From Leptospiraceae bacterium (GTDB lineage Bacteria; Spirochaetota; Leptospiria; Leptospirales; Leptospiraceae), in assembly GCA_947458405.1 (NCBI GenBank), contig CANGZW010000005.1:23563-87562 (forward strand): DNA of 64,000 nucleotides, written 5' to 3'. The position numbers and the translations under genes are program-made. Shown piece by piece: positions 27,981 through 36,991 of this stretch (position 1 is the first letter of the stretch; every line of letters begins with the position of its first letter). The notes beneath the pieces are model-generated. The model saw only the letters and a program-made list of their open reading frames with translations, ran no database searches and had not been told where the DNA came from.

Positions 27981-29456
27981 ATGTTTGATCCAAATATTGC
28001 ATACGATAGCCTGATTTCTGGAGAGGAAGTTGAGTTCCAGCATAAGTTTGTATCTGATGAAGATCTTAAAAATTATTATAATTTATTTTTTTTAATTCTG
28101 AGCTATTTTGATCAAATCTTTTTATTAGAAGTTGGTTTCACCATCGTAAAAGAAATTCTAGTGAACGCTGTCAAAGCTAATGCTAAGAGAATCCATTTTA
28201 GAAATTTGAATTTAGATATCAATAATACCCTTGATTATGAAAAAGGAATGGAATCGTTTGCGGATGAAGTAACTTTTAAATGGAATGAACAGGAAGAAAT
28301 ACTCAATAACTCAGAGTTTTATATAAACTCCCTATTTCAATTTAAAGAAGGGATGTTTGTTTTTTCAGTTGAAAATAATGCAACAGTGCAGGTAACCGAA
28401 CAAGAAAGAATATTAACAAGAATTGAAGCGGCAAAAGGATACAATGATTTATCCGATGCTTTTGAGGATATGTCCGATTCTACTGAAAGTGCAGGCTTAG
28501 GCTTAATACTAACACAGATTTTACTTAAGAATTCTGGAATAGGTAGAGATAGATTTATGATGGAATTTCTACCTAACAGCACGAAAGTAACCCTTGAAAT
28601 ACCTTTAAATGTAATACCTATAGTACAACCAATATCTAAATTTAATGCTAAAGTATTGGATGAAATACAAAAGTTACCCACATTACCAAAAACGTTAAAT
28701 AAACTATTAGGATTATGTAATGATCCGGACTCAAGTATATCCAATTTAAGTTTAGAAATAGAAAAAGATCCTGCATTGACAGCAGATTTATTAAAACTTT
28801 CTAATTCCGCTTATTATTCTGGAAGATCAAAAGTAAAAACAATCCAAGATGCATTAAAATTAGTTGGTTTAAAAAATCTGAAAAATTTGTTATACGTTTC
28901 TGGGGTAACAAAGATACTAAATTCCCGATATGAAAAAGCAAGTGAAATATGGGAACATTCTGCAAAGTGTAGTTTCTTTGCCAGAAATTTAACTCAGGAA
29001 CTAAGCTTAACTAAGTTGTCTGATATTTCTGCAACCGCAGGGCTTTTACATGATATAGGAAAACTTGTCCTGCTTTCTCTTGATAGAAATATTACAGATA
29101 GAGTTGAGTTCATTAAAGATAAAGAAAAAAATAACAGTGTATTAATTGAAGAATTTACACTCGGTATCGGTCATCCAGAAATTGGAAGCAAGCTACTAGA
29201 AAAATGGCAATTTCCAGAAGAATTAATTTGCGTAGTACGATATCATCATAAACCATTTTTAGCCCCGAAAGAATATAGACAAATAACAAGTATTATTTAT
29301 TTAGCAAATATGATGATAGATATTAAAGATGGTAAAACAAGTTTTGCAATAATTCATCATCCAATACTAGAAGAATTTAATATAGCCTCTGAAGAAGTAT
29401 TTATGAATTTATTAAATAAACTTGAAAATAATTTTATTTTAGCTAGTGAACAATAG
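27981..29456 (+). CDS. HATPase-like domain fused to HDOD domain (491 aa)
   Basis: Residues about 1-215 resemble a GHKL ATPase fold: N-box E58-I-L-V-N62-AVK and a G-box-like SAGLGLILTQIL near 170-180. The central DxGxG motif is replaced by SVENNA (129-134), so ATP binding is doubtful. An HDOD domain follows (about 225-430): KLPTLPKTLNKLL, SNSAYYSG and GLLHDIGKLVLL with an HD pair. HDOD proteins act as signalling hubs for c-di-GMP or motility control in several phyla. Its GTG-started downstream neighbour, an ABC ATPase, overlaps it by 11 bp. Confidence 0.78.
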   Translation: MFDPNIAYDSLISGEEVEFQHKFVSDEDLKNYYNLFFLILSYFDQIFLLEVGFTIVKEILVNAVKANAKRIHFRNLNLDINNTLDYEKGMESFADEVTFKWNEQEEILNNSEFYINSLFQFKEGMFVFSVENNATVQVTEQERILTRIEAAKGYNDLSDAFEDMSDSTESAGLGLILTQILLKNSGIGRDRFMMEFLPNSTKVTLEIPLNVIPIVQPISKFNAKVLDEIQKLPTLPKTLNKLLGLCNDPDSSISNLSLEIEKDPALTADLLKLSNSAYYSGRSKVKTIQDALKLVGLKNLKNLLYVSGVTKILNSRYEKASEIWEHSAKCSFFARNLTQELSLTKLSDISATAGLLHDIGKLVLLSLDRNITDRVEFIKDKEKNNSVLIEEFTLGIGHPEIGSKLLEKWQFPEELICVVRYHHKPFLAPKEYRQITSIIYLANMMIDIKDGKTSFAIIHHPILEEFNIASEEVFMNLLNKLENNFILASEQ

Positions 29457-30234
29457 TTTTATTCATTTAATAAATGTATCACTTATTCGTGGTAGTAAAA
29501 ATATATTAGAAAATATATCTTTAACATTAAATCAGTTTGAAGATTGTATTATACTTGGAAGAAATGGCTCTGGAAAATCAAGTTTAATTAACTTAATCTA
29601 TGGATATAATTGGTGTACCGAGGGAGACGTTTATATATTTGGAAATAAATTTGGCGAATTCCCACTAAAAGAAGTACAATCTCAAATTGGAATTGTTGAG
29701 AGCTCCCACCAAGAGACTAGATTACAGAGAGGACTTTCTATCAAAGAAATAATTTCAACTGGAATATTTTCTACTATTGGCTACTATAATGAATTATCAA
29801 TGGATGAGGAAATAATTATAGATAAAATCATTCAAAGTGCCAAGTGGATTAAAGATCCCTCTCAAAAATATGATACACTTTCGAGTGGTGAGAAGAAAAA
29901 AACTTTGCTTTTACGGGCTCTTGTAAAAAAACCTAAACTATTAATTTTAGATGAGCCCTGCTCTTCTTTAGATATTCCATCTAGGGAAGATTTTCTAAAT
30001 TTACTTTCCAGGTTAAAAAAAGAATATAATTTTACTACATTATACATAACTCATAAGACAGAAGAAATTCTTCCTTTTTTTCAAAAGATTATTTTACTTA
30101 AAGATGGAAGATTACTTAAATTTGGAACTTTATCAAATTGTATGACAGATGAAGTCCTTTCTGAATTATACGGATTACCCCTATCAATTCATAAAATAGA
30201 GAATACCTACTTTACAACAGTTAGAAGAGAATAG
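29446..30234 (+). CDS. ABC-type ATP-binding protein (262 aa)
   Basis: Single nucleotide-binding domain: Walker A GRNGSGKSS (about 38-46), signature LSSGEKKKTLLLRAL, Walker B LLILDEPCSSLD and an H-loop in LYITHKTEE. No permease or binding protein is encoded beside it, so the partner is elsewhere or it works without one (as ModF-like proteins may). GTG start, overlapping the HDOD gene end by 11 bp, suggests translational coupling. The 3' end is 1 bp from a convergent gene. Confidence 0.88.
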   Translation: MNNSFIHLINVSLIRGSKNILENISLTLNQFEDCIILGRNGSGKSSLINLIYGYNWCTEGDVYIFGNKFGEFPLKEVQSQIGIVESSHQETRLQRGLSIKEIISTGIFSTIGYYNELSMDEEIIIDKIIQSAKWIKDPSQKYDTLSSGEKKKTLLLRALVKKPKLLILDEPCSSLDIPSREDFLNLLSRLKKEYNFTTLYITHKTEEILPFFQKIILLKDGRLLKFGTLSNCMTDEVLSELYGLPLSIHKIENTYFTTVRRE

Positions 30235-30235
30235 A

Positions 30236-32476
30236 TTATTCTAAAGGTGGTGGTAAAATATAATCTGATATTACCTTAGAATTTTCCCATTTTCTAGATA
30301 TTGAATACAATTCATTTCTATATGGTTCTATTGATTGACCAGGATATAAATTGAATTTATTTAAGGGATCGTTAATTCTATCATACAATTCATACTCCAC
30401 ACCATCATGAGTTGGAATATAAATAAATTTATATTTTGAATTTATAATTGTCCTATGTTTAGAAAACGCTATTGAATCTCGATAAAATGGATCCGTAATC
30501 ATTATTTGATAATTTTTCTCAGGCACAACTCTATGTAACTTTAATATGTTGGGGTACATTATTCGCTGTCTTTGAAAAAAATGATCTCCAATATCGGAAA
30601 ACCAAATTCCCGTTTCAGCGTAAACCATTCTATCTGCGTCCCAATTATTTTTACCCAAAATTTTCATGAGAGACTTACCGGGGTAATCTTTTTGTAATGG
30701 AATATCCATATAATCCATTATTGTGGGAAATATATCTATGGAGCTAGTGATACCATTGAATGTACTCCAATTTTGATTTTCTTTTAATAAAGAATCCTGT
30801 TTTATTTTTTCTGTAAACTCTTCTGGAAACTTAATTATTAATGGTACTCCAAGAACATTTTCACCTCTTAAATGTTCTCCATGTCCATGTCCATGTACAT
30901 CTTCATAAAGACTCTCTCCATGATCACCTGTTAATATAATTATACTATTATTATATAAATTACTCTTCTTTAATTGATTTATAAACTCTCCAAAATTATA
31001 ATCAAAAGCTGAAATACTTTCGTCGAAAAGTGCTCTTATCTGTTCGATATCTTTATCAGATGGTTTAGAATCATTAGTTGGATCCACAAATTTAAAGTAT
31101 TTAAATTTTCCATAGTATTCAGGATCAGAGTACAACTTGTAATATGGGTAAGGAGGAGAGTATGGAAAATGTATCACAGAAAAAAAAGCAGTGACAAACA
31201 CATTTTTATCTGAGTTCAATCTGATAAATGGTAATAAATCTTTTAATATATATTTTCCATCTCCAAGATTAGAGAAACTACTTATTTCAGAGAAATATTG
31301 CCCTCCCCCCAAAGTTCCAGAAAGGATAGGCAAGAGAAATATTTGAGGCTCTATGGCTTTTTGTATCAGTATTATTTCAGCATTAAAATTAGGAGCCTTT
31401 ACTATTTTATAACCAAAATCAGCCCTAGGAAAAATATCTCCAGCAAAGTTAGAAAATACTGCTGACTCATAGCCTTTGCTTTGTAGAATTTTTCCTATTG
31501 TAGGAAATTTTTCACTACCTATATTTTCAACTTCCTCTGGAGCAGGAAACATATCTCTAATTTTGTGTTCCATACTATATTTACCTGTTAATAAATCTGT
31601 CCAGGAAGGAAATGTCCTGGGTATTGTAGTCAAATGATCCTTAAAATTAAATGATCCTTTAATGAACTCATCAATATTAGGCGTAATGCTTTTTCCATTT
31701 CTTATAAATCCAATTTTATCTTTTCTTAAACTATCAGCTGAGATTATAAATATGGAGGGATTATTTGAAGATGAAATTGGAGATAATAAAAATTTATATT
31801 CATAATAAAATATGAATAATGAGAAAAGCATAGTAAAGGATAAAATAGATAAACTATATTTTAAATTTATCTTATAAGAAAAATTTGATAATATCTTATA
31901 TCCTACATAGGATAATATCAATCCCACAAACTCTCCCTTTGAATGAAAGAGTATAAATATTATTACATAACATATTGTTATTAAATATATGAATTCTCTT
32001 TTCAATATCAATAAGAATAATATATATATTGTATAAACCAAGAGAGATATATATATAATATATACATATATATATGGATTTGAATTATCCGTTAATAAAT
32101 AAAGAAGAGAAAGTAAATATGTATGTTTTATATAAAAGAAATCTGAATACAATTGGGGATGCTCAACTACCGAAGAAGCTAATATTAAAATTAAAAAAAA
32201 TGTACTTATACATAAAAATAAAAGATTGAAATATTTTTTATTGGGAAAGATAACATAAATTAATTCAGCTATAAATGATAAGTAAAAAAAATAAATGAAA
32301 AGTATTTTTAAATATAATAAAGATAGCTTATAAATAAAATCTTGATTGAGATATGAAAGTAATTCATTTCCTAAATCATATCCCATAAATCTCAATGATA
32401 GATTTAGTATTAATGAAGATAAAATCAATATAAATGAATATAAAATGGGATTGATAGTATTTTTAAATATTTTCAT
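30236..32476 (-). CDS. membrane sulfatase/phosphotransferase-like enzyme of the alkaline phosphatase superfamily (746 aa)
   Basis: The first 235 residues contain about six to seven transmembrane helices, then an extracytoplasmic catalytic domain. Metal-site signatures are IFIISADSLRKDKIG (N-terminal Asp), TGDHGESLYED and HGEHLRGENVLGVP. The nucleophile region reads TTIPRTFPSWTDLLTGKYS. A Thr stands where true sulfatases have Cys/Ser-x-Pro-x-Arg, as in LTA synthase and phosphoethanolamine transferases. So transfer or hydrolysis of a phospho-head group on envelope glycans or lipids is as likely as sulfate removal. It is 5 bp after the next gene upstream. Confidence 0.82.
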   Translation of the reverse strand: MKIFKNTINPILYSFILILSSLILNLSLRFMGYDLGNELLSYLNQDFIYKLSLLYLKILFIYFFYLSFIAELIYVIFPNKKYFNLLFLCISTFFLILILASSVVEHPQLYSDFFYIKHTYLLSLLYLLTDNSNPYIYVYIIYISLLVYTIYILFLLILKREFIYLITICYVIIFILFHSKGEFVGLILSYVGYKILSNFSYKINLKYSLSILSFTMLFSLFIFYYEYKFLLSPISSSNNPSIFIISADSLRKDKIGFIRNGKSITPNIDEFIKGSFNFKDHLTTIPRTFPSWTDLLTGKYSMEHKIRDMFPAPEEVENIGSEKFPTIGKILQSKGYESAVFSNFAGDIFPRADFGYKIVKAPNFNAEIILIQKAIEPQIFLLPILSGTLGGGQYFSEISSFSNLGDGKYILKDLLPFIRLNSDKNVFVTAFFSVIHFPYSPPYPYYKLYSDPEYYGKFKYFKFVDPTNDSKPSDKDIEQIRALFDESISAFDYNFGEFINQLKKSNLYNNSIIILTGDHGESLYEDVHGHGHGEHLRGENVLGVPLIIKFPEEFTEKIKQDSLLKENQNWSTFNGITSSIDIFPTIMDYMDIPLQKDYPGKSLMKILGKNNWDADRMVYAETGIWFSDIGDHFFQRQRIMYPNILKLHRVVPEKNYQIMITDPFYRDSIAFSKHRTIINSKYKFIYIPTHDGVEYELYDRINDPLNKFNLYPGQSIEPYRNELYSISRKWENSKVISDYILPPPLE

Positions 32477-32481
32477 ATAAA

Positions 32482-33753
32482 TTAATATAATACAGGAAAT
32501 TTCACTTCTGGCACAAAGAGTGGGACTTCTTGATTAGATATTCTCCAATTTATAACACTCTGTAGGATATCTTTAAATGAGGTCTGTTCGATATTTAACT
32601 CTTTGGCAAGCCAGAGGTAATATTCTGTTTTTCTATACAATCCAATTTGAAAGGATGATTTAATTGCAAGCTGAACAGATACCCCATCTTTAATTTCTAA
32701 ATCAACTGCTTGTTCTGCATATTCTAATGACTTATGAAAATTTGAAAGTAAGTAATATTCTTCTGCTAATTTTTGATAGTATAAATGATATTTTTTATTC
32801 TCGGATATTGCTACTTCCATTAATTTAATTCTACTAGAAGAAACATTAGCATTTTGTAAGGAAGTAAAATAATTATAACCAACGGGTAAAGGTAATTGTT
32901 TTAACCAATCATTGAATCCTTTTTCTAGCTCTTTAATTGAGATAGTATCCCTAGCTCCCATAAAAGAAAATACATTATTATATGATTTTAATAGATTAAT
33001 TCCTTTATCATTATATTCAAGATTATTGATATATTTTTTTAGAATATTACGTCCATTTGAATTTATATCAAATAGATATTTAAAAAATGCCCAATTATAA
33101 GGATAATAAAATTTACTTCTTTTGAACCATTCTCTTTTTTCTAATGTGAGTAACACTTGTAGTTCAGAATCTGAAGATAATTTCTCTGATTGTATTTTCT
33201 TTAGTCGTCTAAAATAATCAAACTTTAATGAAGGTGTAATACTTTCATCTTCCTCTAAAAAAAAACTATTCTCAAAATATTCTTCCATCCCTTGTGTAAG
33301 CCAAACAGGTAACTGCTTTTTTTTATCTTTTAACATAGACTCAACCAATCTATGCTGAAATGATCGAAAGAAAAAGTTTGAATTGGAATAACAACCCGCT
33401 ATAGAAAATTCAGTCCATGAGTTTGATTTTATTTCTCTAAAATAAAGACTACCCTTACTAGGAATAGAGATAGATGATAAATAGCGAGAAAAGTCTCCAC
33501 ATGAATTAAATATTTGAATATGGATATTTATATTGGAAGATTCCCCTTTAATATCTGCTAGAAATTCATAAATTAATATCGAAAATCCTTCGGCATATTC
33601 TAGAAATAGCTTTGAAAAATCATCTGGTAAATTCGATTCAAGTTGTATTCTATCTGTTTTATATGATTTCAATTTAGGAAAATTATATTCCTTATCCTGT
33701 CCCTGTAAGGTTACCGAGAAAGAGATAATCAAAATAAAAATAAGCTTCCACAT
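32482..33753 (-). CDS. exported degenerate MA-like metallopeptidase homologue with TPR-like tail (423 aa)
   Basis: Signal peptide (LIFILIISFSVTLQGQ, cleaved near 19). The middle resembles gluzincin 'peptidase MA-like' proteins: a helix with SFQHRLVESML, then LPVWLTQGMEEYFEN. In active members the first reads HExxH and the second WLxEG...E. Here HExxH is HRLVE, so the zinc and base residues are lost and it is probably a pseudopeptidase. The C-terminal part has TPR-like helices (YYQKLAEEYYLLSNFHKSLE). It is cotranscribed with the membrane phosphatase-superfamily enzyme 5 bp downstream. Confidence 0.65.
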   Translation of the reverse strand: MWKLIFILIISFSVTLQGQDKEYNFPKLKSYKTDRIQLESNLPDDFSKLFLEYAEGFSILIYEFLADIKGESSNINIHIQIFNSCGDFSRYLSSISIPSKGSLYFREIKSNSWTEFSIAGCYSNSNFFFRSFQHRLVESMLKDKKKQLPVWLTQGMEEYFENSFFLEEDESITPSLKFDYFRRLKKIQSEKLSSDSELQVLLTLEKREWFKRSKFYYPYNWAFFKYLFDINSNGRNILKKYINNLEYNDKGINLLKSYNNVFSFMGARDTISIKELEKGFNDWLKQLPLPVGYNYFTSLQNANVSSSRIKLMEVAISENKKYHLYYQKLAEEYYLLSNFHKSLEYAEQAVDLEIKDGVSVQLAIKSSFQIGLYRKTEYYLWLAKELNIEQTSFKDILQSVINWRISNQEVPLFVPEVKFPVLY

Positions 33754-33852
33754 ACTTAAACTTTCTTTAAAAATGAAGTATTATGTCATTAAAAAAAAGC
33801 CTTCGAAAATAGTTTTATTAGATGCCACAATTATTTATAATAAATGTCTTTT

Positions 33853-33891
33853 ACTATTTTCTAAATAGTGACCGATCTAGATATACTATTT
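33853..33891 (+). promoter_or_regulatory. ACTATTT inverted/direct repeat cluster (operator candidate)
   Basis: ACTATTT (33853-33859) and its complement AAATAGT (33863-33869) form a perfect 7-bp inverted repeat, and a third copy ACTATTT follows at 33885-33891, overlapping a TATACT -10-like box (33882-33887). It sits in the 181-bp divergent region between the pseudopeptidase gene and the MBL lipoprotein gene. Confidence 0.4.
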
Positions 33892-33934
33892 ATTTCCTTT
33901 ACAGATATAAGTCTCAATTCAACATAATTTTATC

Positions 33935-34987
33935 ATGGTAATTTTCGATAAAATAAAATATATTTTTATTATACTGTTATTTTTATATCTAGGTTGCAAA
34001 GGGAGTAATAATATGAGAGATAATAAAGGAAGTTATTATGATGGTAAAAATTTTTATAATCTTGATAACAGTAAAAAACCTCCATCCTTATCTGATGTAA
34101 TTTATTGGCAGTCGACTAGAAATTTCATTAACCTACCTTCCCTGAATCCCAAAGATTATAATTTTGAAGTTTTAGAAAATCAAGGAGAATTAATTAAATC
34201 AAATAATTCTAAATTTAGTATTACATGGATAGGTCATGCAACTACACTAATTCAGTTAAATGGAAAAAATATACTCACTGACCCTATCTGGTCTGATAGA
34301 TGTTCCCCAGTTAATTTTGCAGGTCCCAAAAGATATACTAAGCCCGGGTTAACTTTCGAGAATCTTCCTAAAATAGATATAGTTTTAATTAGTCATAATC
34401 ACTATGACCATATGGATTTACCCACACTAAAAAAATTAGACCAAAAATTTAACCCAATATTTTTTGTTGGACTAAAAAATAAAAATTTCTTAATCAATGA
34501 AGGATTGGATAGGGTTGTTGAACTCGATTGGTGGGAATTATATAAAATGGATGAAATTAGTATCACATTTACACCAACCCAGCATTCAAGTGCTAGAGGT
34601 GTTTTTGATAAAGATACCACTCTATGGGGAAGTTTTGTAGTACAAGGTTCGAAAAATTCTTTTTATTTTGCAGGGGACACTGCCTACTTTCCCGAATTTA
34701 ATGAAATAGGAAACAAATTTCCCGGGATAGATTTAGCGATTTTACCTATTGGAGCTTACGAACCCCGTTGGTTTATGAAAGTTGTCCATATGAATCCAGA
34801 AGAAGCTATTCTTTCTTTTTCTAATTTAAAGGCAAAATATATGGTACCTATCCATTATCAAACATTTGTTCTAACAGATGAACCATTAGATGAACCCTTA
34901 AAAAAGACTAGAGAAATTTTTATAAATAAATTTAAGAGTACTGATCGTCTTTTAGATTTAAAAATAGGTGAATCTAGATTTTTTTAA
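33935..34987 (+). CDS. MBL-fold metallohydrolase lipoprotein (350 aa)
   Basis: N-terminal lipobox LYLGC with Cys21. Then a metallo-beta-lactamase fold of the NAPE-PLD/UlaG type: ITWIGHATTLIQLNG and ILTDPIWSDRCSP, with the metal motif HNHYDHMD near residue 153. Further His/Asp ligands lie in FAGDTAYFPE, and the last His is in VPIHYQTF. The RCSPVNFAGPKR segment is typical of the NAPE-phospholipase-D-like group, so a phosphodiesterase acting on envelope phospholipid is plausible. It is preceded by an operator-like repeat and followed 35 bp later by tmk. Confidence 0.87.
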   Translation: MVIFDKIKYIFIILLFLYLGCKGSNNMRDNKGSYYDGKNFYNLDNSKKPPSLSDVIYWQSTRNFINLPSLNPKDYNFEVLENQGELIKSNNSKFSITWIGHATTLIQLNGKNILTDPIWSDRCSPVNFAGPKRYTKPGLTFENLPKIDIVLISHNHYDHMDLPTLKKLDQKFNPIFFVGLKNKNFLINEGLDRVVELDWWELYKMDEISITFTPTQHSSARGVFDKDTTLWGSFVVQGSKNSFYFAGDTAYFPEFNEIGNKFPGIDLAILPIGAYEPRWFMKVVHMNPEEAILSFSNLKAKYMVPIHYQTFVLTDEPLDEPLKKTREIFINKFKSTDRLLDLKIGESRFF

Positions 34988-35022
34988 TATAATGTAGTAC
35001 AATAATTTTAAAGAAGATAAAA

Positions 35023-35601
35023 ATGTTTATAGTTATAGAAGGAATTGATGGAAGTGGAAAAACTTCCCTATCAAATAATTTAGTCAACAAACTCAATGAA
35101 TTGGGCAAAAGTTCTGCTCGCTTTTCTGAACCCACAAGTTTCGAATCGGGGAAATATATTAGGAAATTTTTAAAAGGGGATATATTACTTTCAAAAAAAG
35201 AACAGATTGATGCTTTTATTTTTGACAGAGAAATCTCAGTCTTAAAAAATATTAAGCCTGCATTACAAGATAATAAAATAGTTGTTCTTGATAGGTACTA
35301 CTATTCTACAGCGGCATACCAAGCCTCTGAAGATTTTAGTCCAGAGGAAATTTTAAATTTAAATTTAGAAAAAAAATTCCCCAAGCCTGATTTACTTTTT
35401 TATATCAACATCCCACCTGAATTAGCATATAAAAGAATATCTAGTAGAAATGACCAAAAGGAAATCTTTGAGTCCATTGATGAACTTACTAAAATAAACT
35501 CAAATTTTCATACTGTACTCCCATCTACAAAAATTATTCTAGATGGACTTTTATCTGAAAATGAATTAGTAAATTCGTGCCTTAAACATATATTAATCTG
35601 A
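35023..35601 (+). CDS. tmk: dTMP kinase (192 aa)
   Basis: Phosphorylates dTMP to dTDP. P-loop GIDGSGKTS at 7-15, the DR(Y/H) motif in DRYYYSTAAYQ near 89-99, and a LID-like region with RISSRNDQKEIFE. It is slightly shorter than the usual 205-215 aa, mainly at the C terminus. AAGAAG lies before the ATG. The last 9 bp overlap the convergent AIM24 gene. Confidence 0.92.
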   Translation: MFIVIEGIDGSGKTSLSNNLVNKLNELGKSSARFSEPTSFESGKYIRKFLKGDILLSKKEQIDAFIFDREISVLKNIKPALQDNKIVVLDRYYYSTAAYQASEDFSPEEILNLNLEKKFPKPDLLFYINIPPELAYKRISSRNDQKEIFESIDELTKINSNFHTVLPSTKIILDGLLSENELVNSCLKHILI

Positions 35602-36285
35602 GGTACTTGATCTTTTTTCTACAGGTCTAAATATATATAAAAAGCTGGTAAAAGGAGAAATATTTTTTGTTTGAATCCAAACTTTTCCCTTGCCCTGAAA
35701 CCTACAGACCAATCCTTCACCAGAGAAAAATAAAGATTTGTAACCACCCACTGATTTAACGTCATACGTCAACCCATCTGTAAATCCAATAATATAACCT
35801 GTGTCAACAACATAATCTCCATCGACATCCAACTCGATAATTCCACCATACGCATTAAACCACAAATCTCCAACACCAGAACATTTGATTAAGAAAAAAG
35901 AATTGCCAGAAAAAAAACCTCTTTTGAACCCTTGCCATTTAGTGTCTGTAGTAACGTTCATACTAGAGGCAACAAAAGCAGAACTTTGCAAATAAACATT
36001 TGTATTCTCTAAATAAATATGCTCCATATCCCCGGGAGGTCCTGGGGCTATATTTATTTCACCCTCTCCATTTTCAGCACTGAATTCATTGATAAATAAA
36101 GACTCACCAGTTAAAAATCTTTTAAATCCCCCAGTAAGTTTTGTTTTCATAACAATATTGGAATCCATGCTAGCCATAGCTGAGGCTTCTACTCTCAAAG
36201 TTTTTCCAGAGGGAATTTTTACATTCAAGAAAGCAAAGTCTGGCTTGGTTTCTATTTTAAATTGAAATTCTGATTTATTATTCAT
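35593..36285 (-). CDS. AIM24 family protein, paralogue 3 (230 aa)
   Basis: AIM24/TIGR00266 (DUF124) beta-sandwich family. Landmarks are SGKTLRVEASAMASMDSNI, a FLTGESLFINEF segment, and VDGDYVVDTGYIIGFTDGL followed by SGEGLVCRFQGKGKVWIQT. These GES/GEG and 'yvVDtGyivaf' elements recur in all three adjacent paralogues. No signal peptide. It is 10 bp downstream of the second paralogue, with AAGGTGAT before the ATG, and is last in a seven-gene operon. The family's biochemical role is unknown; the yeast namesake is mitochondrial. Confidence 0.87.
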   Translation of the reverse strand: MNNKSEFQFKIETKPDFAFLNVKIPSGKTLRVEASAMASMDSNIVMKTKLTGGFKRFLTGESLFINEFSAENGEGEINIAPGPPGDMEHIYLENTNVYLQSSAFVASSMNVTTDTKWQGFKRGFFSGNSFFLIKCSGVGDLWFNAYGGIIELDVDGDYVVDTGYIIGFTDGLTYDVKSVGGYKSLFFSGEGLVCRFQGKGKVWIQTKNISPFTSFLYIFRPVEKRSSTSD

Positions 36286-36295
36286 TGTATCACCT

Positions 36296-36982
36296 TTATT
36301 CCTGTCTTGGCTTTAAATAAGGTCCGAGCTCTTTTCCAAATGAATTCGGATTATGTGATTGACACCAGATTCTTCCTTTTCCACTAAATCTACACACGAA
36401 TCCTTCCCCGCTTAAAAAAGATCCAATAATAGAGCGTGATGACTTTGAAATAGTAAAATTCAATGTTTCAGAAAAGGCTACAATATGACCTGTATCAACT
36501 ATATATTCCCCATCTATATCTATGTAGTACATCATTCCAAAAGTATTTAAGATGTACTTACCTTTTCCGCTTAGCTTTAACCAAAAAAAACTTTCTCCGG
36601 ATAATAAATTTTTAAATCCCTGCCAACCCACATCTAACTTAACACCTTCTTCGCATGCAACAAAAGAGGAGGCTTGTACAATTAATGTTTCCCCTTTTGT
36701 TTCAAATTCATTCATATCGCCAGCTAAAGATGTTGATAAATAAAGCTCTCCACCTTTTGATCCTGCCGTAAACTCATTCAAAAAAAATGATTCTCCTGCC
36801 AATAATCTCTTAAAAGCTCCCAGAATTCCACCATTGGAGTTTTTTTTATGAGTTGTAGTTGCAATACTCATATCACCGGACATCGCAATCATTGATCCGG
36901 ATTCTGAAGTAATAGTTTCACCTGAATCTAGAGTTAGTTTTGCGGCTGTATTACTAGGTTTGTGTACAAATTCTACTTTCAT
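36296..36982 (-). CDS. AIM24 family protein, paralogue 2 (228 aa)
   Basis: Same family as its neighbours: LTLDSGETITSESGSMIAMS, FKRLLAGESFFLNEF, IDGEYIVDTGHIVAFSETL, and SGEGFVCRFSGKGRIWCQS near the C terminus. It is the most canonical of the three (the GES-FF-N-F block and Gly-rich repeats are intact). Strong AAGGAGATTTT before the ATG. Gaps to neighbours are 9 and 10 bp. Three consecutive diverged copies argue for a hetero-oligomeric assembly rather than a recent dosage duplication. Confidence 0.88.
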   Translation of the reverse strand: MKVEFVHKPSNTAAKLTLDSGETITSESGSMIAMSGDMSIATTTHKKNSNGGILGAFKRLLAGESFFLNEFTAGSKGGELYLSTSLAGDMNEFETKGETLIVQASSFVACEEGVKLDVGWQGFKNLLSGESFFWLKLSGKGKYILNTFGMMYYIDIDGEYIVDTGHIVAFSETLNFTISKSSRSIIGSFLSGEGFVCRFSGKGRIWCQSHNPNSFGKELGPYLKPRQE

Positions 36983-36991
36983 AAAATCTCC

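Noticed and set aside
28337..28744. 135-codon open frame antisense to the HDOD gene
   Set aside because: Opposite a conserved domain, without a ribosome site or recognisable domain.
30236..32476. calling this a true sulfatase
   Set aside because: It lacks the C/S-x-P-x-R sulfatase motif; a Thr nucleophile fits phosphotransferase or phosphatase members better.
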